Shown: positions 42,418 to 52,942 of the stretch, in pieces
How the letters are laid out: every line of letters starts with the position of its first letter
How positions within the stretch are numbered: the stretch's first letter is position 1
Source of the DNA: Anaerocolumna sp047777345
GTDB lineage: Bacteria; Bacillota; Clostridia; Lachnospirales; Lachnospiraceae
NCBI GenBank assembly: GCA_047777345.1
Contig: JBKEEJ010000001.1
Span: forward strand, 62,001 to 126,000
Direction of reading: 5' to 3'
Length of the DNA: 64,000 nucleotides
Program-made: the position numbers and the translations under genes
The notes under the pieces: generated by a model
What the model saw: only the letters and a program-made list of their open reading frames with translations
Told to the model about the DNA's origin: nothing
The model's database searches: none

Positions 42418-44502
42418 ATGGCAAGCATATTGTCGGAAGAATTTTTAAAGGATTATAAAAATAAGAAAGCACCGTTAAGTCCCATGGGAGAATTTGTGTA
42501 CTTGCGCACATATTCCAGATATTTGGAAGATAAAAAAAGGAGAGAAAACTGGTTTGAAACGGTCCTTAGAACAACAGAATATAATGTCTGGCTGGGCATA
42601 GACTACAAAAAGAAACATGGCATAGAAATTGATTTTGCAAAAGAACAAAGGGAAGCGGAATTTCTATTTGACAATTTGTTTCATTTAAGGACTTTTACCT
42701 CCGGCAGAACCTTATATATGGGCGGGACGGAGATTGTAAAGGAATATCCTTTGTCAAATTACAACTGCTGTTTTACTATAATTGAAAAGTTAAATGATTT
42801 GGTGGATGTTTTTTACCTTCTGATGTTGGGTTGCGGCGTAGGCGTAAGAATTGACAGGGAAAAAATCAAGAAACTTCCAAGGGTAAGAAAAATACAGTTA
42901 AAAGGCTGGTATGATCCGGAGGTACGCAAACATACTCCCAAGGATTTAATGGAAAACACTAAGTTAATTATTGAAGAAGACAAAACGGCTTTAATCCGTG
43001 TGGGTGACAGCAAAGAGGGCTGGTGCGATGCCTTAAGGTTTTATTTTGACTTTATAATCAATGAAAAATATAAAGATATTAATGTGCTAAGTATTGACTA
43101 CAGCTATGTGAGGCCGGAAGGAGAAAGGCTGCGCCGGTTTGGAGGCAGAGCATCAGGTTATAAGTCCTTAAAAAGAATGTTTGATAAAATTAATGGCGTT
43201 ATGAATAAAACCCGGGATGGAATGTTGCAATCGATTGATGTGCTGGATGTGGCTACTATCATCAGCGAAAATGTTGTATCCGGCGGAGTAAGACGCAGTG
43301 CTATGATGATAATCTGTGACGAAGGGGATGAGGCAGTCATCCATGCCAAGGAAAACATATATAGCGTTGTGGACGGAAAATGGGTGGAGAATAAGGAAAT
43401 TTCCCACCGAAAGATGAGTAATAATTCCGTATTGTATACCGAAAAGCCATCTCTTAAGAGAATAAAGGAAATATTAAATTCCATCCGTATTAACGGAGAG
43501 CCTGGATTTATTAACGGAGTGGAGGCAAAAAGAAGAAAGAAAACTTTTGAAGGATGCAACCCTTGCGGAGAAATTCTTTTAAGATCAAAGCAATGCTGTA
43601 ATTTGTCAACCAATAATCTCTTAGCCTTTGTAAAGGAAGACAATACTCTGGACATGAAAAAACTGGAAGAGGTCATAAGGCTTTCTGCCAGGGTTACCAT
43701 TCGGATGACTTTAGTTGATGTGGAACTGCCTGAGTGGAATCAGGTTATGAAAGAGGACAGGATTGTCGGAATTTCTCTTACCGGTATCATGGATATGGTT
43801 AATAAGACAGGTATGAGTTATGAAGAATTGGAGAAACTGTTAACGCACTTAAGAAAAGTTGTTCATGAGGAAGGGGAAAGATATTGCCAGGAATTAGGCA
43901 TATCAAAACCGGAGCTTATGACAACCATTAAGCCGGAAGGAACATTATCCAACCTCCCGGGAGTTAGTTCCGGAATACATTTTCCTCATTCCGAATATTA
44001 TGTAAGACGCATTCGTATATCCGCAACAGACCCCTTGTGCAAAATGATGGAAAGTCTGGGAGGATATCCTATTTATCCTGAAGTAGGTCAGAGTGAGGAA
44101 GATTGCACCATAAAAGTTATCGAATTTCCGATGAAAGCCCCCAGGGGTAAGACAAAGGCGGAAGTAGGGGCTATTGAACAGCTGGAATTATACAAATTAA
44201 CAATGAGAGCCTGGACGGATCACAATACCAGCATTACGGTTCATGTAAGAGACAATGAATGGGATAGTGTGGCCAAGTGGTTGTATGACAACTTTGATTA
44301 TGCGGTGGGAATTTCCTTCCTCCCCTTTACCGAGGAAACTTATCCCCTTCTTCCTTTCGAAAGTATAACAAAGGAAGAATATGAGGAAAGAATGAAGCAG
44401 TTAAAGCCGATTGATTATGATTTGCTGGCCCAGTTTGAAACCGAGGAAGAATCGGAAATTATTGATGCGGAATGTGCAAGCGGCGCCTGCCCTGTCCGGT
44501 AA
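42418..44502 (+). CDS. nrdJ: adenosylcobalamin-dependent ribonucleotide reductase
   Basis: A 694-residue monomeric class II reductase of the RtpR type, converting ribonucleotides to deoxyribonucleotides with coenzyme B12. SNYNCCFTIIEKL holds the first redox Cys, GCNPCGEILLRSKQCCNLS the radical-site region, and CASGACPVR the C-terminal Cys pair. ATG 42418 follows GGAGG by 7 bp; ATG 42394 has no such site. It has its own NrdR-controlled promoter and lies between rpoC and rpsL, an unusual place for it. No cobalamin riboswitch was seen upstream. Confidence 0.92.
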   Translation: MASILSEEFLKDYKNKKAPLSPMGEFVYLRTYSRYLEDKKRRENWFETVLRTTEYNVWLGIDYKKKHGIEIDFAKEQREAEFLFDNLFHLRTFTSGRTLYMGGTEIVKEYPLSNYNCCFTIIEKLNDLVDVFYLLMLGCGVGVRIDREKIKKLPRVRKIQLKGWYDPEVRKHTPKDLMENTKLIIEEDKTALIRVGDSKEGWCDALRFYFDFIINEKYKDINVLSIDYSYVRPEGERLRRFGGRASGYKSLKRMFDKINGVMNKTRDGMLQSIDVLDVATIISENVVSGGVRRSAMMIICDEGDEAVIHAKENIYSVVDGKWVENKEISHRKMSNNSVLYTEKPSLKRIKEILNSIRINGEPGFINGVEAKRRKKTFEGCNPCGEILLRSKQCCNLSTNNLLAFVKEDNTLDMKKLEEVIRLSARVTIRMTLVDVELPEWNQVMKEDRIVGISLTGIMDMVNKTGMSYEELEKLLTHLRKVVHEEGERYCQELGISKPELMTTIKPEGTLSNLPGVSSGIHFPHSEYYVRRIRISATDPLCKMMESLGGYPIYPEVGQSEEDCTIKVIEFPMKAPRGKTKAEVGAIEQLELYKLTMRAWTDHNTSITVHVRDNEWDSVAKWLYDNFDYAVGISFLPFTEETYPLLPFESITKEEYEERMKQLKPIDYDLLAQFETEEESEIIDAECASGACPVR

Positions 44503-44582
44503 CATTTTTCCAATTAATATTAATAAAGTAACATTGTTTCGAAAAAAATCAAAAATCAAAGAAATAAATTCATAAAAATTCC

Positions 44583-44611
44583 TTGACAAGTTTTGCGTTT
44601 TAAAGTATAAT
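44583..44611 (+). promoter_or_regulatory. sigma-A promoter of the rpsL operon
   Basis: TTGACA (44583-44588) and TATAAT (44606-44611) are exactly 17 bp apart, about 100 bp before rpsL. Confidence 0.85.
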
Positions 44612-44710
44612 CAGTAAGCGCGATTTTATAGTTGCGTTATATTTATATGCAATTTATGCCAAAACCAACAGCAACCCAACATACGAATAGCAATCAGGAG
44701 GTGAAAATTA

Positions 44711-45130
44711 ATGCCTACATTTAATCAATTAGTAAGAAAAGGTAGAAAGACAGTTGAGAAAAAATCCAACTCTCCAGCTCTTCAAAAAGGATTTAATTCC
44801 TTAAGCAAAAGATATACTGACAACTCTTCTCCTCAAAAGAGAGGTGTTTGTACAGCAGTCAGAACTGCTACACCTAAGAAGCCTAATTCAGCTCTTAGAA
44901 AAATTGCGAGGGTACGTCTTTCTAATGGAATCGAGGTAACAAGCTATATCCCTGGTGAAGGTCACAACTTGCAGGAACATAGTGTTGTTCTGATCAGAGG
45001 TGGTAGGGTAAAGGACTTACCTGGTACCCGTTATCATATCATCAGAGGAACATTGGATACAGCCGGTGTTGCCAACAGAAAACAAGGTCGTTCCAAATAC
45101 GGGGCGAAGAAACCGAAAGCAAGCAAATAG
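44711..45130 (+). CDS. rpsL: 30S ribosomal protein S12
   Basis: A 139-residue protein, full length. It begins MPTFNQLVRKGRKTVEKKSN and contains TPKKPNSALRKIARVRLSNG and GGRVKDLPGTRYHIIRGTLD. The ribosome site is AGGAGGTG. The Lys in PKKPNSA is the classical streptomycin position and is unaltered. Confidence 0.97.
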   Translation: MPTFNQLVRKGRKTVEKKSNSPALQKGFNSLSKRYTDNSSPQKRGVCTAVRTATPKKPNSALRKIARVRLSNGIEVTSYIPGEGHNLQEHSVVLIRGGRVKDLPGTRYHIIRGTLDTAGVANRKQGRSKYGAKKPKASK

Positions 45131-45395
45131 TATAAGGTTTTTCCACTAATCATTAAGTGCCGGGTTAATTTTTATTTTCAGATTTGGGATAAAATTCAGG
45201 GTTGCGTTTTATCACCGTCTTTATGATTCGAATTTAAATAAAGGCGGAAATAGATTTGAATGAGAGTTAAACTGTGCACGAACACATGAAGGCAAAGGTT
45301 TATCTTTTGCTGCCCCGCATTGCGGACATGTGAGTACCGATGATTTAAGAAAATCTTATTGAATTTCAATAAGTGTTATTAAGGAGGGAAGAAAC

Positions 45396-45866
45396 GTGCC
45401 ACGTAAAGGACATATACAAAAAAGAGATGTGTTACCAGATCCGATATATAATAACAAGATTGTTACAAAACTTATCAATAACATTATGTTAGATGGTAAG
45501 AAAGGTGTTGCCCAAAAAATCGTATACGGAGCATTCGAAAAAGTAGCAGCTAAGACTGGTAAAGATGCCCTTGAAGTATTCGAGGAAGCTATGAACAATA
45601 TTATGCCAGTATTAGAGGTTAAGGCTAGACGTATTGGTGGTGCAACTTACCAAGTTCCAATCGAAGTTAGACCGGACAGAAGACAGGCATTGGCTCTTCG
45701 TTGGCTTACAATCTATTCTCGTCAAAGAGGAGAAAAGACAATGGAAGAAAAATTAGCCAATGAAATTATAGATGCGTCTAATAATACTGGTGCCGCAGTT
45801 AAGAAGAAAGAAGATATGCATAAAATGGCTGATGCCAATAAGGCATTTGCTCATTACCGTTGGTAA
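45396..45866 (+). CDS. rpsG: 30S ribosomal protein S7
   Basis: A 156-residue protein starting at GTG 45396 behind AAGGAGGG: PRKGHIQKRDVLPDPIYNNK, with VRPDRRQALALRWL later. It nucleates assembly of the 30S head. The 265-bp gap after rpsL contains a small CCGCATTGCGG hairpin but no gene. Confidence 0.97.
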   Translation: MPRKGHIQKRDVLPDPIYNNKIVTKLINNIMLDGKKGVAQKIVYGAFEKVAAKTGKDALEVFEEAMNNIMPVLEVKARRIGGATYQVPIEVRPDRRQALALRWLTIYSRQRGEKTMEEKLANEIIDASNNTGAAVKKKEDMHKMADANKAFAHYRW

Positions 45867-46068
45867 TTGCCAAAAGGTATACAGAATAAATAGATCGTAT
45901 GAGTTACTTTGGCAGTAATTTTACATCTGGTATTATTGCTGCCGAAAGTGGCATATTATACTATGCGGCTCATTTGACATTTTACTATTAATTATGTAAC
46001 CTATTGTTGTTTCAAATTTGTTTTTGAAGCCACATATAGGTGAACTATTAAATTAAGGAGGAATTTCC

Positions 46069-48189
46069 TTGGCTGAAAGACAATATCCGTTAGAGAGAAC
46101 CAGGAACATCGGTATTATGGCCCATATTGATGCCGGTAAGACAACTCTTACCGAACGTATCTTATATTATACCGGTGTAAATTATAAAATTGGTGATACT
46201 CACGAAGGTACTGCTACCATGGACTGGATGGAACAGGAACAGGAAAGAGGTATCACAATTACTTCAGCCGCTACGACATGCTTCTGGACACAGGAATTTG
46301 AACACAAGAAAATACCCGGTGCCCTGCCACATCGTATTAATATTATTGACACACCGGGACACGTTGACTTTACAGTTGAAGTAGAACGTTCTTTACGTGT
46401 TCTGGATAGTGCAGTAGGTGTGTTCTGCGCCAAGGGTGGTGTTGAGCCTCAGTCCGAAACAGTATGGCGTCAGGCTGACAAATATAACGTACCAAGAATA
46501 GCATTTGTAAATAAAATGGATATTTCCGGTGCGGACTTTTATAATGTAGTCAGTATGATCAGAACAAGACTTGGTAAAAATCCTGTTCCGATTCAGTTAC
46601 CAATTGGTAAGGAAGATACTTTTATCGGCTTAATCGATTTGTTTGAAATGAAAGCTTATTATTATCTGGATGATAAGGGCGATGAAATTTCAATCAGAGA
46701 GATTCCGGATGATATGAAGGAATTGGCCCAAAAGTATCGTGAAGATATGATTGAAGCCATCTGCGAAACAGATGACGATTTAACCGAAAAATTCTTGGAA
46801 GGTGAAGAACCTACCACAGAAGAATTAAAAGCAGCTCTCAGAAGAGCTACCATTGCTGTTAAAATAATCCCTGTAACTTGTGGTTCTGCATACAGAAACA
46901 AAGGGGTTCAAAAATTACTGGATGCAATTATCGAATACTTACCTGCACCTACAGATATTCCTGACGTTAAAGGTGTAGATTTGGAAGGTAATGAAATCCA
47001 CAGAAAATCATCTGATGACGAACCTTTTGCAGCACTTGCATTTAAGATTATGGCCGATCCATTTGTTGGAAAATTAGCTTTCTTCCGTGTATATTCCGGT
47101 ACATTAAACGCTGGTTCCTATGTGCTGAACTCAACAAAAGGCAAGAAAGAACGTGTTGGCCGTCTCTTACAGATGCATGCAAATAAAAGAGAAGATCTGG
47201 AGAAAGTATTCGCAGGTGATATTGCAGCGGCAGTTGGTTTTAAAATAACAACTACCGGTGATACTATCTGTGATGAAAAAAATCCGATTATATTGGAATC
47301 CATGGAATTCCCTGAACCGGTTATCGAAGTTTCCATTGAACCTAAGACAAAAGCAGGTCAGGATAAGATGGGTGAAGCTCTTGCAAAACTTGCAGAAGAA
47401 GACCCTACTTTCAGATGTTATACCAACGAAGAAACTGGTCAGACTATTATTGCAGGTATGGGTGAACTCCATCTTGAAATTATTGTAGACAGACTTTTAA
47501 GAGAGTTTAAGGTGGAAGCTAATGTAGGTGCACCTCAGGTTGCTTACAAAGAGACCTTTACTAAGACAGTGGAAGTTGACAGTAAATATGCAAAACAGTC
47601 CGGTGGACGTGGTCAGTACGGACATTGTAAGGTTCGTTTTGAGCCTATGGATCCTAATGGAGAAAAAACATTTGAATTTGAATCCACTGTTGTGGGTGGT
47701 GCTATTCCTAAGGAATACATTCCTGCAGTTGGAGCTGGTATCGAAGAAGCAGCAAAAGCTGGTATTCTTGGTGGATATCCGGTACTTGGTATCAAAGCTA
47801 CTGTATTTGACGGTTCCTACCATGAAGTCGATTCCAGTGAAATGGCATTTAAGATTGCCGGTTCCATGGCATTTAAAGATGCAATGCAAAAAGCAGGCCC
47901 CGTATTGCTTGAGCCTATTATGAGAGTGGAAGTTACTGTTCCGGAAGAATACATGGGCGATGTTATCGGTGATATCAGTTCTCGCCGTGGACGCATCGAA
48001 GGAACGGAAGACGTTAATGGTTCCAAATTAATCAGAGGATTTGTTCCGTTAGCTGAAATGTTTGGTTATTCCACAACATTGCGTTCCAAGACTCAGGGCC
48101 GTGGCGCATACTCTATGTTCTTCTCAAGCTATGAACCTGTTCCTAAGAATGTTCAGGATAAGGTACTGGCAGCAAAAGGAAAGAACTAA
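46069..48189 (+). CDS. fusA: elongation factor G
   Basis: A 706-residue translocation GTPase starting at TTG 46069 behind AAGGAGG. The P-loop AHIDAGKTTLTERILYYTG, the switch region RGITITSAAT, DTPGHVDFT and NKMD are all present, followed by domains II-V. It is full length. Confidence 0.97.
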   Translation: MAERQYPLERTRNIGIMAHIDAGKTTLTERILYYTGVNYKIGDTHEGTATMDWMEQEQERGITITSAATTCFWTQEFEHKKIPGALPHRINIIDTPGHVDFTVEVERSLRVLDSAVGVFCAKGGVEPQSETVWRQADKYNVPRIAFVNKMDISGADFYNVVSMIRTRLGKNPVPIQLPIGKEDTFIGLIDLFEMKAYYYLDDKGDEISIREIPDDMKELAQKYREDMIEAICETDDDLTEKFLEGEEPTTEELKAALRRATIAVKIIPVTCGSAYRNKGVQKLLDAIIEYLPAPTDIPDVKGVDLEGNEIHRKSSDDEPFAALAFKIMADPFVGKLAFFRVYSGTLNAGSYVLNSTKGKKERVGRLLQMHANKREDLEKVFAGDIAAAVGFKITTTGDTICDEKNPIILESMEFPEPVIEVSIEPKTKAGQDKMGEALAKLAEEDPTFRCYTNEETGQTIIAGMGELHLEIIVDRLLREFKVEANVGAPQVAYKETFTKTVEVDSKYAKQSGGRGQYGHCKVRFEPMDPNGEKTFEFESTVVGGAIPKEYIPAVGAGIEEAAKAGILGGYPVLGIKATVFDGSYHEVDSSEMAFKIAGSMAFKDAMQKAGPVLLEPIMRVEVTVPEEYMGDVIGDISSRRGRIEGTEDVNGSKLIRGFVPLAEMFGYSTTLRSKTQGRGAYSMFFSSYEPVPKNVQDKVLAAKGKN

Positions 48190-48443
48190 TCAGCTTATAC
48201 AAAAATAATTTTACTCACAGGTTTTGTCTGTGGGAGTATGTTACAGCTTCTATTTTTGTTTATAGTGAAATTGTGCATAAAAACTTTGCATGATTCATTA
48301 TTTTAGCTTGAAAATATTTCTAAATTGAAATATAATTAGGCATATAAGACAATATAAACAAGCCTTGGTGGCTATGCCTTCAGAAGGCACTGAAAATAAG
48401 CACATGCTTATCATAAGCATTATTTAAAGGAGGACTTTATAAA

Positions 48444-49637
48444 ATGGCTAAAGCTAAGTTCGAAAGAACCAAACCACATTGTAATATCGGAACCATTGGT
48501 CACGTAGACCATGGTAAAACTACATTAACAGCAGCGATTACCAAGACTCTTCATGCCAGATTAGGTACTGGTCAAGAAATTGCATTCGATCAGATCGATA
48601 AGGCTCCGGAAGAAAGAGAAAGAGGTATCACAATTTCTACTGCTCACGTTGAGTATGAAACAACAAAGAGACACTATGCACACGTTGACTGCCCAGGACA
48701 TGCTGACTACGTTAAGAACATGATCACTGGTGCTGCTCAGATGGATGGTGCTATCCTTGTTGTAGCTGCTACAGACGGTGTTATGGCTCAGACAAAAGAG
48801 CACATCTTATTAGCTCGTCAGGTTGGTGTTCCTTACATCGTTGTATTCATGAACAAATGCGATATGGTTGATGATCCTGAACTTCTTGAATTAGTTGAAA
48901 TGGAAATCAGAGACTTATTAACAGAATATGAATTCCCTGGAGATGAGACTCCTATTATTCGTGGTTCTGCCCTTAAGGCTCTTGAAGATCCTTCAGGAGA
49001 ATGGGGAGATAAGATCCTTGAATTAATGGATGCTGTTGACTCTTATATTCCTGATCCTCAGAGAGATACAGATAAGCCTTTCTTAATGCCAGTAGAAGAC
49101 GTATTCTCTATCACAGGACGTGGTACTGTTGCTACAGGCCGTGTAGAACGTGGTGTTCTTCATATGTCTGATGAAGTTGAAATCGTTGGTATTAAAGAAG
49201 AAACTCGTAAAGTTGTTGTAACTGGTATCGAAATGTTCCGTAAGCTTCTTGATGAAGCTCAGGCCGGTGACAATATCGGTGCACTTTTACGTGGTGTTCA
49301 GAGAAATGAAGTTGAAAGAGGACAGGTTATTTGTAAACCAGGCACAGTTACATGCCACAAGAAATTCAAGGCTCAGGTTTACGTATTAACAAAAGATGAA
49401 GGTGGACGTCATACTCCTTTCTTCAATAACTACAGACCTCAGTTCTACTTCAGAACAACAGACGTAACAGGTGTTATTAACCTTCCTGAAGGCGTAGAAA
49501 TGTGCATGCCTGGCGACAATATTGAAATGACCATTGAATTAATCCATCCTATCGCTATGGAGCAAGGTTTAGGCTTCGCTATTCGTGAAGGTGGTAGAAC
49601 AGTTGGTTCTGGTAGAGTTGCTTCTATTATTGAATAA
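48444..49637 (+). CDS. tuf: elongation factor Tu
   Basis: A 397-residue GTPase that carries aminoacyl-tRNA to the ribosome. GHVDHGKTTLTAAI, RGITISTAHVEYE, DCPGHADYVKNMITGAAQMD and NKCDMV are present. The 254-bp gap after fusA has hairpins (for example GCCTTC/GAAGGC near 48377) but no clear promoter. Confidence 0.98.
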   Translation: MAKAKFERTKPHCNIGTIGHVDHGKTTLTAAITKTLHARLGTGQEIAFDQIDKAPEERERGITISTAHVEYETTKRHYAHVDCPGHADYVKNMITGAAQMDGAILVVAATDGVMAQTKEHILLARQVGVPYIVVFMNKCDMVDDPELLELVEMEIRDLLTEYEFPGDETPIIRGSALKALEDPSGEWGDKILELMDAVDSYIPDPQRDTDKPFLMPVEDVFSITGRGTVATGRVERGVLHMSDEVEIVGIKEETRKVVVTGIEMFRKLLDEAQAGDNIGALLRGVQRNEVERGQVICKPGTVTCHKKFKAQVYVLTKDEGGRHTPFFNNYRPQFYFRTTDVTGVINLPEGVEMCMPGDNIEMTIELIHPIAMEQGLGFAIREGGRTVGSGRVASIIE

Positions 49638-49659
49638 TTTTAAATAAACGTAAATTTAA

Positions 49660-49692
49660 AAGGCTTCCAAGGTTTTCCTTGGGAGCTTTTTT
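49660..49692 (+). terminator. intrinsic terminator after tuf
   Basis: AGGCTTCCAAGG pairs with CCTTGGGAGCTT and is followed by TTTTTT. An ISL3-derived element begins about 10 bp later. Confidence 0.88.
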
Positions 49693-49702
49693 AGGTTCTT
49701 AT

Positions 49703-49924
49703 GTTCTTTGTCAAGCATTGGGGTAATATGATTTTTGGTAGCCGGAGGGATATTCTCTCCGGTTACTTTATGATAAGGTCAAGAAGTTTTGATGTAAAAT
49801 CATTTATAGGCATAGGCATAGGTAACATCCTTTCGTATAGAGTTTGTGGTGAACTAATTATACAAAAAAATGTTAACCTATGCCTATTCTTTTTTATCTT
49901 TATCCCAATCTTAAGTTTAGAACC
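49703..49924 (+). mobile_element. MITE-like derivative of the ISL3 element
   Basis: The left 75 bp match 8689-8763 of the degraded ISL3 element almost exactly. The right part (from about 49779) matches 9269-9407. A central deletion joins the two ends and removes the transposase, leaving 222 bp with the terminal inverted repeats. GGCATA is tandemly repeated near 49808. It could be moved only in trans. The remaining 49925-50188 holds no gene. Confidence 0.8.
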
Positions 49925-50188
49925 ATTTTTGTCCTCCAAAGCAGATGGCAGGTTTACTTATTGCTTAGGCCAAAATAAACAACAAAACAGTTAAAAATAA
50001 TACTTTCATTATTGTGATTTCCTGATATGATAATAATAGGGCAATCCCAGCTTTTCATTTTATGCTGTATTTGCTTTTTCATGGTAAGGAGAAGGTATTT
50101 TGATATCCTGGAGAGTTAGCATAATGGAATCTGTAAATCAGAAGTAAAAATGAGAATGAATTGTTTATGGAATGAGAGGGAAAGGTTA

Positions 50189-50569
50189 ATGAAATTATCA
50201 CAAATACATCATGTTGCGATCATTGTTTCGGATTACAAAAAGTCCAGGGAATTTTATGTGGATAAGCTGGGTTTTACTGTAATCCGGGAAAATTACCGGC
50301 CTGACAGAAAGGATTATAAACTGGATTTAAAACTAGGTGATTCGGAGCTTGAAATATTCGGTATGAAAAACCCGCCAAAGCGGATATCCAATCCGGAGGC
50401 ATGCGGCTTGCGACACCTTGCGTTTAAAGTGGATAATATAGAAGAAGTGGTGGAAGAACTCCGGTCTAAAGGAATCGAAACGGAACCTGTCCGGATTGAT
50501 GAATTTACCGGAAAGAAAATGACTTTCTTTCGGGATCCTGATGACCTTCCGCTGGAACTGCATGAATAG
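50189..50569 (+). CDS. VOC-family (glyoxalase-like) protein
   Basis: A 126-residue metal-binding-fold protein beginning MKLSQIHHVAIIVSDYKKSR. GLRHLAFKVDNIEEVVEEL and the terminal FFRDPDDLPLELHE are typical of the YaeR/SMU-type VOC family. Metal ligands His (HHVA), His (LRHLAF) and Glu near the C-terminus are present. ATG 50189 follows GGGAAAGG. The substrate is unknown. Confidence 0.85.
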   Translation: MKLSQIHHVAIIVSDYKKSREFYVDKLGFTVIRENYRPDRKDYKLDLKLGDSELEIFGMKNPPKRISNPEACGLRHLAFKVDNIEEVVEELRSKGIETEPVRIDEFTGKKMTFFRDPDDLPLELHE

Positions 50570-50769
50570 GAATAGACCATACCTAAGTAATTGTCTAAAT
50601 TACGGCAGACATTCGTTTACCGGATCATGGAGTTTTGAATTAAAAGGACCATAAGTCTAAAATTTTGATAATTTCCTGCTGTGAAATTTTAGTTTACGCA
50701 GATAAAATTTAAAATTTCTTAAGTCTTTCTTAAAATTAGCTCTAAAATTCAATTTTTAAAAAATTTCCT
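50570..50769. other. AT-rich intergenic region before the mbl promoter
   Basis: No gene or clear hairpin is visible. The sequence becomes very AT-rich toward 50760. Confidence 0.4.
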
Positions 50770-50798
50770 TTGAAATATTCCAAAAATATGTATATAAT
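50770..50798 (+). promoter_or_regulatory. sigma-A promoter of mbl
   Basis: TTGAAA (50770-50775) and TATAAT (50793-50798) are exactly 17 bp apart. The leader is about 190 nt. Confidence 0.75.
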
Positions 50799-50989
50799 AT
50801 AGACAAGTATGTTTAATTGACATCTCATTGGAAAAAATTAGAGTATAGAATTACAAAGTACTGACGGAAATACTTTGTAAAATGGTATTTAATAGAACGA
50901 AATTGAAGAATAGACAAGAAGCCTGTAAGTTTTGGTATTCGTTTTGTTTTTTAACAGACATTAAACTGGGTAAGTGAAAGGAGATAATT

Positions 50990-51980
50990 ATGTTAGGCAG
51001 TGATATTGGAATTGATTTAGGAACAGCCAGTGTTTTAGTTTATATAAAAGGAAAAGGTGTTGTATTAAAGGAGCCTTCCGTGGTAGCTTTTGACAGGGAC
51101 ACAAATAAGATTAAAGCCATCGGAGAAGAGGCAAGATTAATGTTAGGAAGGACTCCGGGTAATATTGTAGCTGTACGTCCTTTAAGACAGGGTGTTATAT
51201 CCGATTATACCGTAACGGAAAAAATGTTAAAATATTTCATACAGAAAGCCGTTGGAAAACAGCGTTTTCGTAAACCCAGAATCAGCGTATGTGTACCAAG
51301 CGGTGTAACAGAAGTAGAAAAGAAAGCTGTTGAAGATGCAACTTTTCAGGCAGGAGCCAGAGAAGTTGCAATTATAGAAGAACCGATTGCCGCAGCCATC
51401 GGCGCAGGTATTGATATATCCAGACCATGTGGTAATATGATCGTAGATATTGGAGGAGGTACTTCCGATATAGCGGTTATCTCCTTAGGCGGTACTGTCG
51501 TTAGTACTTCCATTAAAATAGCCGGTGATGATTTTGACGAAGCAATTGTCAGATATATGCGTAAAAAGCATAATCTTTTAATAGGTGAGAGAACCGCAGA
51601 AGAAATTAAAATTAAAATAGGTTCTGCTTATAAAAGACCTGAAGTAGTATCTATGGATGTAAGAGGCCGTAATCTGGTTACCGGACTTCCAAAAACTATT
51701 ACGGTTACTTCCGATGAAACTGAGGAAGCCTTAAGAGAAACCCACCTCACAAATTGTTGAAGCAGTACACAGTGTACTGGAAAAGACTCCTCCGGAACTG
51801 GCAGCTGATATAGCCGACAGGGGAATTGTTTTAACCGGCGGTGGTTGTCTTCTTTATGGCCTGGAGCAGCTGATTGAAGCAAAGACAGGTATTACTACAA
51901 TGACGGCAGAAGATCCTATGACTGCTGTTGCAATTGGTACGGGAAAATTTGTAGAATTCTTAAGTGGAAAACGAGATTAG
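50990..51980 (+). CDS. mbl: MreB/Mbl-type actin homologue, one apparent frameshift
   Basis: A cell-shape actin homologue that organises lateral wall synthesis. GIDLGTASVLVYIKGKGVVL, the phosphate-2 region VDIGGGTSDIAVISLGG and GIVLTGGGCLLYGLEQL are present. The frame breaks at 51738-51746: one extra A changes the expected LREPTSQIVEAVHSVLEKTP. Removing it gives 990 nt (329 residues), matching Mbl. Given the gene's importance and the similar errors in rpoB, a sequence error is likely. It is followed by flgF/flgG-type genes as in the B. subtilis mbl-flhO-flhP order. Confidence 0.9.
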
Positions 51981-52050
51981 CCGATATATAGATTAAGCGA
52001 TATATTTATACCCATTATTGGTTTTCCAATATGGGAGATTGGAGGAAAAA

Positions 52051-52824
52051 ATGGTAAGAGGTTTATTTACTAGCTGGACAGGCATGGCCAATGAACAGAA
52101 ACGGCTTGATATTATATCCAACAATCTGGCTAATGCAACCACGGTAGGATATAAGAAAGATAATGTAACAAACCAGTCCTTTAGCGATTTTCTTACTTTA
52201 AAAGTTAAGGATTCATCCGAATTATATAACGACAGGCCTATTGGAACTATGAATCTGGGTGTTAAACTGGGAGAAGCTTATACGGATTTTTCACAAGGTT
52301 CCTTAAGAGAAACCGGCAATACCTATGATTTAGCCATTGAAGGCAACGGATTTTTTAATATTGCCACCACCGATGCAGATGGCAATCAGGTAATAAGATA
52401 TACCAGAAACGGTACATTTACTTTAGATCAGAATGGCCGGATTGTAGATGCGGATGGCAATGTTTTAATGGGAGAAAGCGGAGAAATTACGATTCCCACT
52501 AATGCAACGGACGTTTCTATTGATTTAGACGGATCCATTTACGCAGACGGCGTATACATTGACAGAATTATAACTACGGATTTTGAAGATTATAGTTATC
52601 TTGTAAAACAGGATGACAGAATATATACGGCCCAGGACGGAGCCCAGGCAGTGGAGGGAACGGCATCCATCCGGCAGGGATTTACGGAACAATCCAATGT
52701 TAATGTTGTAAATGAAATGGTTGAAATGATTACTGTTTCCAGGGCATATGAAGCAAATCAAAAAGTAATTCAGACAATCGACGGAACTTTGGATCTGGCA
52801 GCAAATTCTGTGGCTAAAGTCTGA
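52051..52824 (+). CDS. flagellar hook-basal body protein (FlgF/FlhO type)
   Basis: A 257-residue flagellar rod protein. It starts MVRGLFTSWTGMANEQKRLD and has the SNNLANATTVGYKKD motif of the rod/hook family. It has a FlgE/F/G-type core and a C-terminal SNVNVVNEMVEMITVSRAYEAN signature. ATG 52051 follows GGAGG. It lies behind mbl and before a FlgG paralogue, so it corresponds to FlhO/FlgF. Confidence 0.92.
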   Translation: MVRGLFTSWTGMANEQKRLDIISNNLANATTVGYKKDNVTNQSFSDFLTLKVKDSSELYNDRPIGTMNLGVKLGEAYTDFSQGSLRETGNTYDLAIEGNGFFNIATTDADGNQVIRYTRNGTFTLDQNGRIVDADGNVLMGESGEITIPTNATDVSIDLDGSIYADGVYIDRIITTDFEDYSYLVKQDDRIYTAQDGAQAVEGTASIRQGFTEQSNVNVVNEMVEMITVSRAYEANQKVIQTIDGTLDLAANSVAKV

Positions 52825-52942
52825 TTGAATAATATTAGGCATGAAGATATAGTGGTTTTGACAGCAACAGAATGAGTAAATTTTGCTGTCAGGTATTCTT
52901 TACAGGTTGATGTAAAGCAAACAAAAGAAAGGATGTAAGCCT

